Both the position numbers and the translations under genes were made by a program. This document shows, piece after piece, positions 24,919-32,344 of a stretch of DNA of 40,210 bases. Numbering within the stretch: the stretch's first letter is position 1; each line of letters opens with the position of its first letter. This DNA is from an uncultured Chthoniobacterales bacterium (GTDB lineage: Bacteria; Verrucomicrobiota; Verrucomicrobiia; Chthoniobacterales; UBA10450): the NCBI GenBank assembly GCA_902805675.1, contig CADCTA010000059.1:1-40210 (forward strand). The letters run 5' to 3'. Below the pieces are notes generated by a model. It was not told where the DNA came from. It did no database searches and worked only from the letters and a program-made list of their open reading frames with translations.

Positions 24919-25224
24919 ATGAGCGGCTCCGAATCCGAGTCTGCGGGCAACGTCTTGTTGCGTCTCTACATCGCGGGGGCGTCGCCGTCCTCCGGGCGGG
25001 CGCTGAGCAATCTGCGCGCGTTCTGCGAGAAACACTTCGGTAGCTGCCCTGAGGTCGAGGTCGTGGATGTCGTGAAAGACGCGAAGCAGGCGCTCGCCGA
25101 CGGCGTGATCGTCACCCCTACGCTCGTTAGGCTGGCGCCCGCGCCGCCGCAAAAAATCGTCGGCGACCTGAGCGACGAAGCACGTTTGCGCGCAGCATTC
25201 GAGCTTCCCGCCATTGACGCGTGA
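24919..25224 (+). CDS. kaiB: KaiB-family protein
   Basis: 101 residues, the full thioredoxin-like fold-switching KaiB domain: LLRLYIAGASPSSGRALSNL (13-32), VEVVDVVKDAKQALADG, the TPT motif (66-68), prolines 74 and 76 in LVRLAPAPPQ, and the family signature IVGDLSD (80-86). In cyanobacteria KaiB binds the CI ring of KaiC and reports or resets its phosphorylation state. It begins two bases after the kaiC stop and its TGA overlaps the GTG of the following hybrid kinase (GTGA), so all three genes are almost certainly one transcript. No kaiA is present. The C-terminus is short, without the acidic tail of cyanobacterial KaiB. Confidence 0.95.
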   Translation: MSGSESESAGNVLLRLYIAGASPSSGRALSNLRAFCEKHFGSCPEVEVVDVVKDAKQALADGVIVTPTLVRLAPAPPQKIVGDLSDEARLRAAFELPAIDA

Positions 25225-28200
25225 GATCCCCCGCAGCGCGAACTGGAGGTGCCGCGGGAGGCATCACCGAGCACGACACCGGCGCAGACGAGCTCCAGCA
25301 GCTGGTGGCGCGGCTGGCCGGCGCTGATGCGGCACTGCAGGCCTACGGCGGCGGAGCGATCGACTCCGTCATCAACCCCGAAGGCCAGATGCTGCTTCTG
25401 CGCCAGGCGCAGCAGGCGCTGCGGCGAAGTGAAGAAGCCTTTCGCGGCATCGTGGAAGCCTCGGTCGATTGCGTGGTCACAGCGGACCACACGGGGCGGA
25501 TCACGGAGTTCAATCCGGCAGCGGAACGGACGTTTGGCTACAGGCGCGAGGAGGCGATCGGGCGGTTGGTGGCTGAGTTGATCATTCCGCTGCGCTATCA
25601 CGAGGCTCACGCCGCGGGCTGGGCTCGTTACATGCAGACGCGGGAAGAGCGGATCGTCGGGCGCCGGATGGAGATCGAAGCCCTCCGCGCAGATGGGTCG
25701 GAATTCCCCGTCGAGATCACGGTCACGCCTCTGGGCACGCAGGAGCCGCCCGTGTTCTCCGCGTTCATCCGGGACCTGACGGAGCGGCGACTCCTGGAGC
25801 AGCAGCAACGCGAAGCCGAGCAGCGTTTCCGCGCGCTAATCGAGAACGGCTGGGACGCCATCTCGCTCGCCGATGCCGCGGGAAAGATTCTCTACTGCAG
25901 CCCGGCCGTGACTCGCATCCTCGGCTTCGAGATCGACGAAGTAGTCGGCCGCGTCTGGCTGGAGTTCATCCATCCAGCCGATCACGCGGCGGTGGAATCG
26001 CACCTTGCGGAAGCACTCGCGCGGCCGGGAATCGGTTTGCAAAGCAACAAACGCGTGCGGCACAAGGACGGCTCGTGGCGCGCGATCGAAGGGATGCTGA
26101 CGAACCTGCTGAACGACGGCGCGGTGGGCGCGGTGGTGAACAATTTTCGCGACGTGACAGAGCGGAAGCGCGCCGCCGAAGACCTCGAGCGCATCTTCGA
26201 TCTGTCGCCCGACATGATCTGCACCTCCGGGTTCGACGGCTACTTCAAAAAGCTGAATCCTGCCTTCGAGCGAACGCTTGGTTACACGGCGGATGAGCTC
26301 CGCGCTGTGCCGTTTCTGTCCTTCGTGCATGCGGCGGATCAGACTGCGACGGTCTCCGGCGCGGCTGCGCTCACGCAAGGCGGCAAGCTGGTGTCGTTCG
26401 AGAATCGCTACCGCTGCAAGGATGGCAGTTACCGCTGGCTGCAGTGGTCGGCGACGCCGGACCTGGACCAGCAACTCATCTATGCGGTGTGCCGTGATGT
26501 GACCGATCAAAGGCAGTCGGCGGCGGAGCTGCGGCGGAGCGAGTTGCTTCTGCGCGAGCTCTCCGACGCCATGCCGCAAATGGTGTGGGCGAGCGGGCCC
26601 GATGGTCATCTCGATTACTTCAATGAGCGCACCGTCGAGTACACCGGCTTAAAGATGGAGCAATTGCTTCGCTCCGGCTGGGCGGGAGTTTTGCACCCCG
26701 ACGATGAACCGGCGTGTCTCAAGCGATGGAAGCGCTCGCTCGCGACTGGCGACAGTTTCGACATCGAATTCCGCCTGAAACGCGCGAGCGACGGGAGCTA
26801 CCGGTGGCACCTTGGCCGCGCGCTGCCACGGTATGAAAATGGCGCAATCGTGCGGTGGCTGGGCACGTGCACCGACATCGAGGATCACAAAATGGCGCTC
26901 GAGACGCTGCGCCTGAGTGAGGAAAACCTCGCCCTCGCGCAGCGCGTCTCTCACACCGGCAGCTGGGAAGTTACGATGGACGGTGACGCTGCCGTAGTGG
27001 CGGACCGGCCGTTGACGTGGTCAGACGAGACGTTCCGGATCTTCGGCTTCGAGCCGCGCAGTGTGCAGATGACGCAGGGGCGATTCTTCGAGTGCGTGCA
27101 TCCGGCCGATCGCGCTGAGGTGATGCGCGCGGTCACTGAAATGGCGCGGACGACCGGCAATCTTTCCACGGACCACCGCATCGTTCTGCCCGATGGCCGC
27201 GAACGCCTCGTGCACGAAGAAGCCACGCTGATTCGCTCTGAAGGCGGCACAGCCCCGAAGATCATCGGCAGCGTTCAGGACATCACCGAACGCCGCCACG
27301 CGGAAGACCTGCTGCGGCAGCAGGCCGAGATGCTGAATCTCGCGCACGATGCCATCATCGTTCGCGAGTTGGAGAGCGAGAAAGTCCTCTTTTGGAACTC
27401 GGGCGCGGAGCGGCTCTACGGCTGGACTGCCGGCGAAGCCGTTGGGCAATCGGTGCGCGATCTGATTCGGACCGACCCGGAAGAGCTGCAGCCCGCGCTC
27501 GAGACACTGGCCGCGTCGGGTGAGTTCCGCGGTGAGGTGCACCACATCACGAAAGATCGGCGCGAGGTCATCGTGAACGTGCGCGCGACGCTGGTGCATG
27601 ATGCGCACGGCAAGCCGCGCTCCGTTCTGACGATCGGCAGCGACATCACCGAACACAAGAAACTGGAGTCGCAGTTCCTCCGCGCGCAGCGGCTCGAGAG
27701 TATCGGCACGCTGGCCAGCGGAGTCGCTCACGACCTCAACAACATCCTCGCGCCGATCCTCATGTCGGCTCCGCTTCTGCGCGAAAATCCATCCGCCCCT
27801 CTCATGGAAAAGATCATCTCCACAATCGAAGAGAGCGCCGAGCGCGGCGCGCAGATCGTGAAGCAGGTGCTCACGTTTGCGCGGGGCGTGGAAGGCGAGC
27901 GCGTGCTCGTCGACCCGAGTCATCTGGTCAGGGAAATGGTCGGCATCGCGCAGGAGACATTTCCGAAGTCGCTCCGCATCGGCGCCCGCTGCGCTGAAGA
28001 CGTGTGGCCAGTCGAGGGCGATCCGACGCAGCTGCACCAGGTGCTGCTGAACCTTTCCGTCAATGCGCGTGACGCCATGCCGAATGGCGGCACGCTCATG
28101 CTCAGCGTCGAGAACTTCGTGGTCGACGAGCATTACGCGACCATGATGCCGGGCGCGAAGGCGGGGCCACATGTGTTGATCCGCGCGACCGATACCGGAA

Positions 28201-28808
28201 CGGGCATTCCGCGGTCGCTCGTCGACAAAATCTTCGATCCGTTTTTCACCACGAAGGACATCGGCAAAGGCACCGGCCTCGGGCTTTCTACCGTGCTCGG
28301 CATCGTGAAAAGCCACGGCGGTTTCCTCTCGGTCTACAGCGAGGTCGGAGGCGGCACGACCTTCAAAATATTTCTCCCGACCGCCACCTCCGCCGCGGTG
28401 AAGCCCGAAGTGGAGGCGCCGGCGCGGGCGATGAACGGCAACGGCGAGTTGATCATGGTGGTCGATGACGAGCCTGGCATCGCCACCGTCACGAAGCTCA
28501 TCCTGGAGAACTACAACTACCGCGTCATCACCGCCGCTGACGGGCCGGAGGCGCTCGCGGTCTTCGCGCAGCAGATGGGCGACGTGCAGGTGGTGATCAC
28601 CGACATGATGATGCCGTACATGGACGGGGTGGCGTTGATTCGCACGCTCCAACGCATGAACCCGCTCGTGCGCTTCGTCGCTTCCACCGGCCAGGGCGAT
28701 CAGGCGCGCAGCTCGGAACTGCACGCGCTCGGAGTGACCGCATGCCTCTCGAAGCCGTACAACACGCAGAAACTGCTTGGCACCGTGCAGGAGCTGCTCG
28801 GGCATTGA
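25221..28808 (+). CDS. soluble hybrid histidine kinase with six PAS domains and C-terminal receiver
   Basis: 1,195 residues from GTG 25221, overlapping the kaiB stop by four bases. After a short N-terminal helix segment common in PAS kinases (LQAYGGGAIDSVINPEGQML) come six PAS domains at roughly 70-190, 200-318, 320-435, 436-556, 562-695 and 697-815. HisKA: RLESIGTLASGVAHDLNNIL with His837. ATPase: VLLNLSVNARDAMPNGG (about 940), DTGTGIP, DPFFTTKDIGKGTGLGLS, GGGTTFKIFLP. C-terminal receiver (about 1075-1193) with MVVDDEPG, phosphoacceptor Asp1128 (VVITDMMMPYMDG) and Lys in LSKPYN. No membrane helix, so the signals are cytoplasmic; with kaiC-kaiB directly upstream it is the obvious partner to read KaiBC state. 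It lacks the KaiB-like sensor domain of cyanobacterial SasA, so any link to KaiC works differently. Residues about 436 to the end are paralogous to the kinase at 32345. Confidence 0.95.
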   Translation: MRSPAARTGGAAGGITEHDTGADELQQLVARLAGADAALQAYGGGAIDSVINPEGQMLLLRQAQQALRRSEEAFRGIVEASVDCVVTADHTGRITEFNPAAERTFGYRREEAIGRLVAELIIPLRYHEAHAAGWARYMQTREERIVGRRMEIEALRADGSEFPVEITVTPLGTQEPPVFSAFIRDLTERRLLEQQQREAEQRFRALIENGWDAISLADAAGKILYCSPAVTRILGFEIDEVVGRVWLEFIHPADHAAVESHLAEALARPGIGLQSNKRVRHKDGSWRAIEGMLTNLLNDGAVGAVVNNFRDVTERKRAAEDLERIFDLSPDMICTSGFDGYFKKLNPAFERTLGYTADELRAVPFLSFVHAADQTATVSGAAALTQGGKLVSFENRYRCKDGSYRWLQWSATPDLDQQLIYAVCRDVTDQRQSAAELRRSELLLRELSDAMPQMVWASGPDGHLDYFNERTVEYTGLKMEQLLRSGWAGVLHPDDEPACLKRWKRSLATGDSFDIEFRLKRASDGSYRWHLGRALPRYENGAIVRWLGTCTDIEDHKMALETLRLSEENLALAQRVSHTGSWEVTMDGDAAVVADRPLTWSDETFRIFGFEPRSVQMTQGRFFECVHPADRAEVMRAVTEMARTTGNLSTDHRIVLPDGRERLVHEEATLIRSEGGTAPKIIGSVQDITERRHAEDLLRQQAEMLNLAHDAIIVRELESEKVLFWNSGAERLYGWTAGEAVGQSVRDLIRTDPEELQPALETLAASGEFRGEVHHITKDRREVIVNVRATLVHDAHGKPRSVLTIGSDITEHKKLESQFLRAQRLESIGTLASGVAHDLNNILAPILMSAPLLRENPSAPLMEKIISTIEESAERGAQIVKQVLTFARGVEGERVLVDPSHLVREMVGIAQETFPKSLRIGARCAEDVWPVEGDPTQLHQVLLNLSVNARDAMPNGGTLMLSVENFVVDEHYATMMPGAKAGPHVLIRATDTGTGIPRSLVDKIFDPFFTTKDIGKGTGLGLSTVLGIVKSHGGFLSVYSEVGGGTTFKIFLPTATSAAVKPEVEAPARAMNGNGELIMVVDDEPGIATVTKLILENYNYRVITAADGPEALAVFAQQMGDVQVVITDMMMPYMDGVALIRTLQRMNPLVRFVASTGQGDQARSSELHALGVTACLSKPYNTQKLLGTVQELLGH

Positions 28809-28809
28809 T

Positions 28810-29484
28810 ATGAATCCCGGAATTGCAACCGCGGATGCGACCAGGACGCTGCGCATCCTTATCGCCGACGATCACGCGGTCGTGCGTGAAGGCGCGCAGC
28901 TCATGATCGCGCGCGAAGCAGACTGCGAAGTGTGCGGCGTGGCGACGAACGGGCGGGAGGCGATCGAAAAAGCGATCGAACTTCGGCCAGATGTCATCGT
29001 GCTCGACCTGCACATGCCGGAGTTCAGTGGGCTGCAAGCGGTCCACGAACTCAGAAGATGTGTCCCGTCCGCAGAGCTCGTCATCTTCAGCGGCGAAACG
29101 AGCGAGCGCCTGATCGACGCGTTGTTCGAGGCCGGTGTGAAGAGTTTCATCCGCAAAGTGGAGGCCCCGCAGCTGCTGATCGCGGCGATCCGGTCAGCCG
29201 CGCAGCACAAGCCGTTCTTCACGCCAGAGATCTCGCACATCCTGTTCGCGCGCTTTGCCGACGACAGAGGTGCTCATGGTGGGGGCAGCAAGCTGACGAC
29301 GCGCGAGCTTCAGATTGTTCGACTCGTCGCCGACGGGAAGTCGAACAAGGAAACCGCGGAGGCGCTCGGGATCAGCACGCGCACAACCGAAACGCATCGC
29401 GCCTCGATCATGCGCAAGCTCGGCGTCTCGTCGACGGCGGAGGTCGTCCGCTATGCCATCCGCAACGGCATCGTCGAGGCATGA
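28810..29484 (+). CDS. NarL-type response regulator paired with the KaiBC-linked kinase
   Basis: 224 residues from ATG 28810, one base after the kinase stop (an ATG 33 bases upstream is open but adds non-receiver sequence). Receiver: ILIADDHAVVREGAQL, phosphoacceptor Asp66 (VIVLDLHMPEFSGL), Lys in SFIRKVEAP. LuxR-type DNA-binding domain at about 160-220: LTTRELQIVRLVADGKSNKE, TAEALGISTRTTETHRASIM, RKLGVSSTAEVVRYAIRNG. Paralogue of the regulator at 35436. Because the upstream hybrid kinase already carries a receiver, phosphate may reach this protein directly from the kinase or through an Hpt protein; no Hpt domain is encoded in the island. Confidence 0.94.
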   Translation: MNPGIATADATRTLRILIADDHAVVREGAQLMIAREADCEVCGVATNGREAIEKAIELRPDVIVLDLHMPEFSGLQAVHELRRCVPSAELVIFSGETSERLIDALFEAGVKSFIRKVEAPQLLIAAIRSAAQHKPFFTPEISHILFARFADDRGAHGGGSKLTTRELQIVRLVADGKSNKETAEALGISTRTTETHRASIMRKLGVSSTAEVVRYAIRNGIVEA

Positions 29485-29553
29485 GCGCCGCAAGCGACAC
29501 CTTCCCGACCGTGACTCAGCGAATTGATCCAACTGCCATGAAAGACGTAAACG

Positions 29554-30882
29554 ATGTCCAAAGCTGAACGCACTGCGCAGTCTCCTGTCACTCCAGCATG
29601 GCGCGATGACGAGCGCGAATCGCCGGCGTGGCTTGCCGCCCTGCCGCTCCTAAGCAGCACCTTCGCGATTATCGTCGGCATTCTGGTTTTCGGCGGCTGG
29701 ATCTTCGACGTCGAAAGTCTCAAGCGTGTGGTCCCCGGATTTGTGGCGATGAACCCGGCGACCGCGCTGTGCTTTGTGGTCGCCGGTTGTGCTTTAGCGT
29801 TGGCGCGCGAGGGCTCGAGCTACCCGGCCGTCGCGAAGGTGCTCGGCGGGATTGTGCTCGCAGTGGGCGCGGCGAAGCTGCTGGGGCTTGCAGTCGGCTG
29901 GCACCCAAATGTCGACGAACTGCTGTTTGCATCCAGCCTGGCGCCGTCCGGCACGTCGATGCCAAATCGGATGGCCCCGAACACGGGCCTCATCTTCCTG
30001 CTGCTGGGCACCGCGCTCTTGTGGCCGGAGCGGGCCTCCGGGCGCTTCTCGTTGACGCAAGGCCTGGCGCTGGCAGCCGGCTTCTGCGCGCTGCTCTCGG
30101 TCACCGGTTACGCGTACGGCGTGAGCGCATTCTACGGCCTCGCCTCCTTTATCCCAATGGCGCTGCATACCGCCGTCACTTCCCTGGTTCTCGCCGCGGG
30201 GGTGCTCTTTGTCCGCACGGCCACACCGCTCACGCAGATGTTTGCCACGGATGAGCCGCGTGGTGTGCTCGCGCGGCGTTTGTTTCCGCTCGCCATTGTG
30301 TCCACGCTCGGTCTCGGCTGGGTGCGGCTAAAAGGCGAGCAACTGGGGTTGTATGAGCCGCGCTTCGGCACGGCTCTGTTCGCCATCACGCTCACTGTCG
30401 TGCTCGTACTCCTGATCCGCTGGGCATTGTGGACGATCGGTAAGCTGGAGAGCGAAAGAGAAGCGGCACGACGGCAGTTAGTGGAAAGCAAGCTGGCGCT
30501 GGAGGAAGCGCTGCGACAAAGCGAGCTGATCCTCAATCATGCGCGTGAAATCATCTGCACGGTCGACGGCCGGGGCCAATTGGTCACAGTGAGCGCGGCG
30601 AGCGAGCCATTGCTCGGCTACGGGGCATCCACTCTGTTGGGCCGCTCGTTCTCCGAGTTGGTCGCGCCGGATGACCGGCGCGCCGTCGAGGTGGCGATGC
30701 GGCAGACTGCGGCCGGCCTCGCAATTGGCAGTTTCACGGCGCGATGCGTCCGGAAAGACGGCTCCCTCGCGCCGATCGCGTGGTCCATTCAGTACTCACA
30801 ACATAGCAGCAAGACGTACTGCGTCGGACGTGAGGCGGACGGGGCGGCTGCGGACTATTCAGTCTGGGCGAGTGGACGCTGA
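29554..30882 (+). CDS. membrane sensor with one PAS domain and no kinase (paralogue of the 19475 sensor)
   Basis: 442 residues. The membrane domain (about 25-300, roughly eight helices) is homologous to that of the kinase at 19475: compare VAMNPATALCFV, MPNRMAPNTGLIFLL and LLSVTGYAYGVSAFY here with VAMNPLTACCFI, VANRMATRTALAFVL and LLSLLGYAYGVLSYH there. A coiled coil (about 302-328) leads into one PAS domain (SELILNHAREIICTVDGRGQ to the end of the domain near SKTYCVGREADGA). The frame stops 15 residues later with no HisKA, ATPase, cyclase or DNA-binding domain, and I find no continuation in other frames. It is either a truncated kinase or a dedicated partner that passes membrane signals to other PAS kinases of this cluster. 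Last gene before the terminator at 30955. Confidence 0.88.
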   Translation: MSKAERTAQSPVTPAWRDDERESPAWLAALPLLSSTFAIIVGILVFGGWIFDVESLKRVVPGFVAMNPATALCFVVAGCALALAREGSSYPAVAKVLGGIVLAVGAAKLLGLAVGWHPNVDELLFASSLAPSGTSMPNRMAPNTGLIFLLLGTALLWPERASGRFSLTQGLALAAGFCALLSVTGYAYGVSAFYGLASFIPMALHTAVTSLVLAAGVLFVRTATPLTQMFATDEPRGVLARRLFPLAIVSTLGLGWVRLKGEQLGLYEPRFGTALFAITLTVVLVLLIRWALWTIGKLESEREAARRQLVESKLALEEALRQSELILNHAREIICTVDGRGQLVTVSAASEPLLGYGASTLLGRSFSELVAPDDRRAVEVAMRQTAAGLAIGSFTARCVRKDGSLAPIAWSIQYSQHSSKTYCVGREADGAAADYSVWASGR

Positions 30883-30954
30883 GCGTCGCCGTCTTTGCTC
30901 GTCGCCTTTGTTGTCGAAGGCTGACTCCGGGTTTTTCGGTTTCCGAACCCGTTC

Positions 30955-30990
30955 GCGTGGCGGTTTTCTTCACCGTGACGCACTTTTTTT
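30955..30990 (+). terminator. intrinsic terminator ending the kaiC-to-PAS transcript
   Basis: GCGTGGCGGT (30955-30964) pairs with ACCGTGACGC (30972-30981) with one G-G mismatch and one G-U pair around the loop TTTCTTC, followed by AC and seven T residues (30984-30990). It lies 73 bases after the stop at 30882. A further hairpin (30928-30951, CGGGTT against AACCCG with an inner CGG-TTT-CCG) precedes it. Confidence 0.75.
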
Positions 30991-31030
30991 GAAACTGCCC
31001 GCCGCAAACCGGGTAGTTTCCTTGCGGCGG
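30991..31030 (+). promoter_or_regulatory. two overlapping, mutually exclusive hairpins before the GAF-PAS-LuxR gene
   Basis: Hairpin 1: GAAACTGCCC (30991-31000) with GGGTAGTTTC (31011-31020), ten pairs including one G-U. Hairpin 2: CCGCCGCAA (30999-31007) with TTGCGGCGG (31022-31030), nine perfect pairs. The arms overlap, so only one can form fully. It starts directly after the T-run of the terminator and ends 41 bases before the ATG at 31072. It could be a leader switch or simply DNA dyads for regulators. Confidence 0.5.
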
Positions 31031-31071
31031 TAGTTCGTGCGGACGGCTCGCGCGAAAGCCGCGGGCGCGCA

Positions 31072-32175
31072 ATGGGGATCAGAACGAACAACGAGGACAA
31101 TGGCTACAATCCGCGGCGCGGCGGACGGAAGCGGCCTCAGCGCTCGGCCTCTGGCGCCAGAACTCAGCCGGACAGTCCGCTAGCGGACCCTGGCGCGGAA
31201 CGCGCCAAAGAGCTGCAGGCGCTGCACGCTGTCGCCGAGGTCCTTCTCCGCACCGATCTCGGTCCGGGCGGGGTGCTTCAAGAGATCGCGGAACTCCTCC
31301 CCTTAGCCTTCCGGTTTCCGGGGATCGCCGGCGCGTCTGTCCGGGTGGGCGAGGTGCACGTCGCGACGGAGCGCTTTGCGGTCGCCTCGCCTTGGATATT
31401 AGCGGCAGAGTTCGGCGAGAACGCCGACGTATCCGGCTCGATCAAGGTGAGCTATTCCGACGCGCGGCCGGGCGCGGGATTGGGGCCGTTCCTGCCGGAG
31501 GAACGGGCGCTGTTGAATACGATCGCTCGCATGGTCTGCGCGACGTTTCAGCATCGCGCCATGGAGGCGGCGTTGGGTCGCTCCGAAGAACAGCTGCGGC
31601 ACATCGTCGAGTCGATCGACGAAGTCTTCTGGTTATATGACTGGGCTACCGGCCAGCACATCTATCTGAACTCTGCCTTCGAGAAGGTCTGGGGCGCAAA
31701 GGTGAATGGGCACCGCGACATCGCGCGCGTGTTTCTGGATTCCATCCTGCTCGAGGATCGCCCCGCGGTCGCCACGTTCCTCGGCGAGCAGCGGCAACAG
31801 CTGGCGTGCGAGGTCTGTTACCGCATCCTCCGGCCGGATGGGACCATCCGCTGGATCCACGACCGGGCTTTTCCGATCCGAGACTCGGAGGGGCGACCGT
31901 ATCGCACAGCCGGCGTCGCGAAAGACATCACCGCGACTGCAGACTCCGAGCAGCAGTTTGCGAGCGGCGTCGCGCGGATCTCTTCGCTTACGCCGCGCCA
32001 GCGGCAGGTGTTGCAGCTTCTCGCGGAGGGGAAATCGGTGAAGGAAGCCGCCTTTCTACTCGGCCGCAGCCCGAAGACGATCGAGACGCACAAGGCGGAG
32101 TTGATGCAGAGGCTGAGAATTCCCGACATCGCCGCGCTGGTCCGGTTTGCGATGCGGCAGGGGCTGATTCGCTGA
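31072..32175 (+). CDS. GAF-like/PAS sensor fused to a LuxR-type DNA-binding domain
   Basis: A 367-residue one-component regulator. After a basic, disordered N-terminus (1-45) comes a GAF-like domain (about 46-165: ELQALHAVAEVLLRTDLGPG, FPGIAGASVRVGEVHVATER, FLPEERALLNTIARMVCATF), one PAS domain (about 170-292: LRHIVESIDEVFWLYDWATG, YRILRPDGTIRWIHDRAFPI, GVAKDITATAD) and a LuxR-type helix-turn-helix (about 302-365: LTPRQRQVLQLLAEGKSVKE, AAFLLGRSPKTIETHKAELM). There is no receiver, so it should respond directly to a ligand or to contact with other PAS proteins. It has its own 189-base leader behind the terminator at 30955. Confidence 0.92.
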   Translation: MGIRTNNEDNGYNPRRGGRKRPQRSASGARTQPDSPLADPGAERAKELQALHAVAEVLLRTDLGPGGVLQEIAELLPLAFRFPGIAGASVRVGEVHVATERFAVASPWILAAEFGENADVSGSIKVSYSDARPGAGLGPFLPEERALLNTIARMVCATFQHRAMEAALGRSEEQLRHIVESIDEVFWLYDWATGQHIYLNSAFEKVWGAKVNGHRDIARVFLDSILLEDRPAVATFLGEQRQQLACEVCYRILRPDGTIRWIHDRAFPIRDSEGRPYRTAGVAKDITATADSEQQFASGVARISSLTPRQRQVLQLLAEGKSVKEAAFLLGRSPKTIETHKAELMQRLRIPDIAALVRFAMRQGLIR

Positions 32176-32201
32176 GCTTTAGCGCCTCTATTTACGGTCT
32201 C

Positions 32202-32216
32202 TCAGGAATCTCCTGA
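32202..32216. promoter_or_regulatory. dyad TCAGGA-ATC-TCCTGA before the second hybrid kinase
   Basis: A perfect six-base inverted repeat with a three-base centre, 27 bases after the stop of the GAF-PAS-LuxR gene and 129 bases before the kinase start. It is a candidate operator for one of the LuxR/NarL-type proteins encoded here. Confidence 0.4.
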
Positions 32217-32233
32217 CGTCTTTTCGGGCCGCC

Positions 32234-32267
32234 GCGCCGTAGCATCTTCATTGAAGACGTACGGCGC
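32234..32267 (+). repeat. strong hairpin in the leader of the second hybrid kinase
   Basis: GCGCCGTA (32234-32241) pairs with TACGGCGC (32260-32267); inside, TCTTC (32245-32249) pairs with GAAGA (32253-32257) around an ATT loop, leaving a small internal loop. No T-run follows (CAACCTTTC), so a terminator role is weak. Confidence 0.55.
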
Positions 32268-32344
32268 CAACCTTTCTCCGCTCTCGCGCACCTGCGTGGA
32301 GGAGCTGTTCGCGCCTGCTAAAAAGGAGCCGAACGACCGCGCCT

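Noticed and set aside
25221-28808. kinase as a SasA orthologue
   Set aside because: SasA starts with a KaiB-like sensor domain. This kinase has six PAS domains and a receiver instead and no KaiB-like segment, so the SasA name is not supported.
27021-28856. 611-codon minus-strand open frame
   Set aside because: Antisense shadow of the kinase at 25221. A similar 685-codon shadow (33425-35482) lies opposite the paralogous kinase, as expected when the sense strands are paralogous.
30991-31030. H-type pseudoknot
   Set aside because: The two stems interleave, but only one base would have to cross the ten-pair stem, which is too short. Alternative hairpins are more realistic.
30870-31071. frameshifted kinase remnant after the membrane PAS protein
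   Set aside because: No frame in this stretch shows HisKA or ATPase motifs, and a proper intrinsic terminator lies there, so I treat the protein as naturally short.
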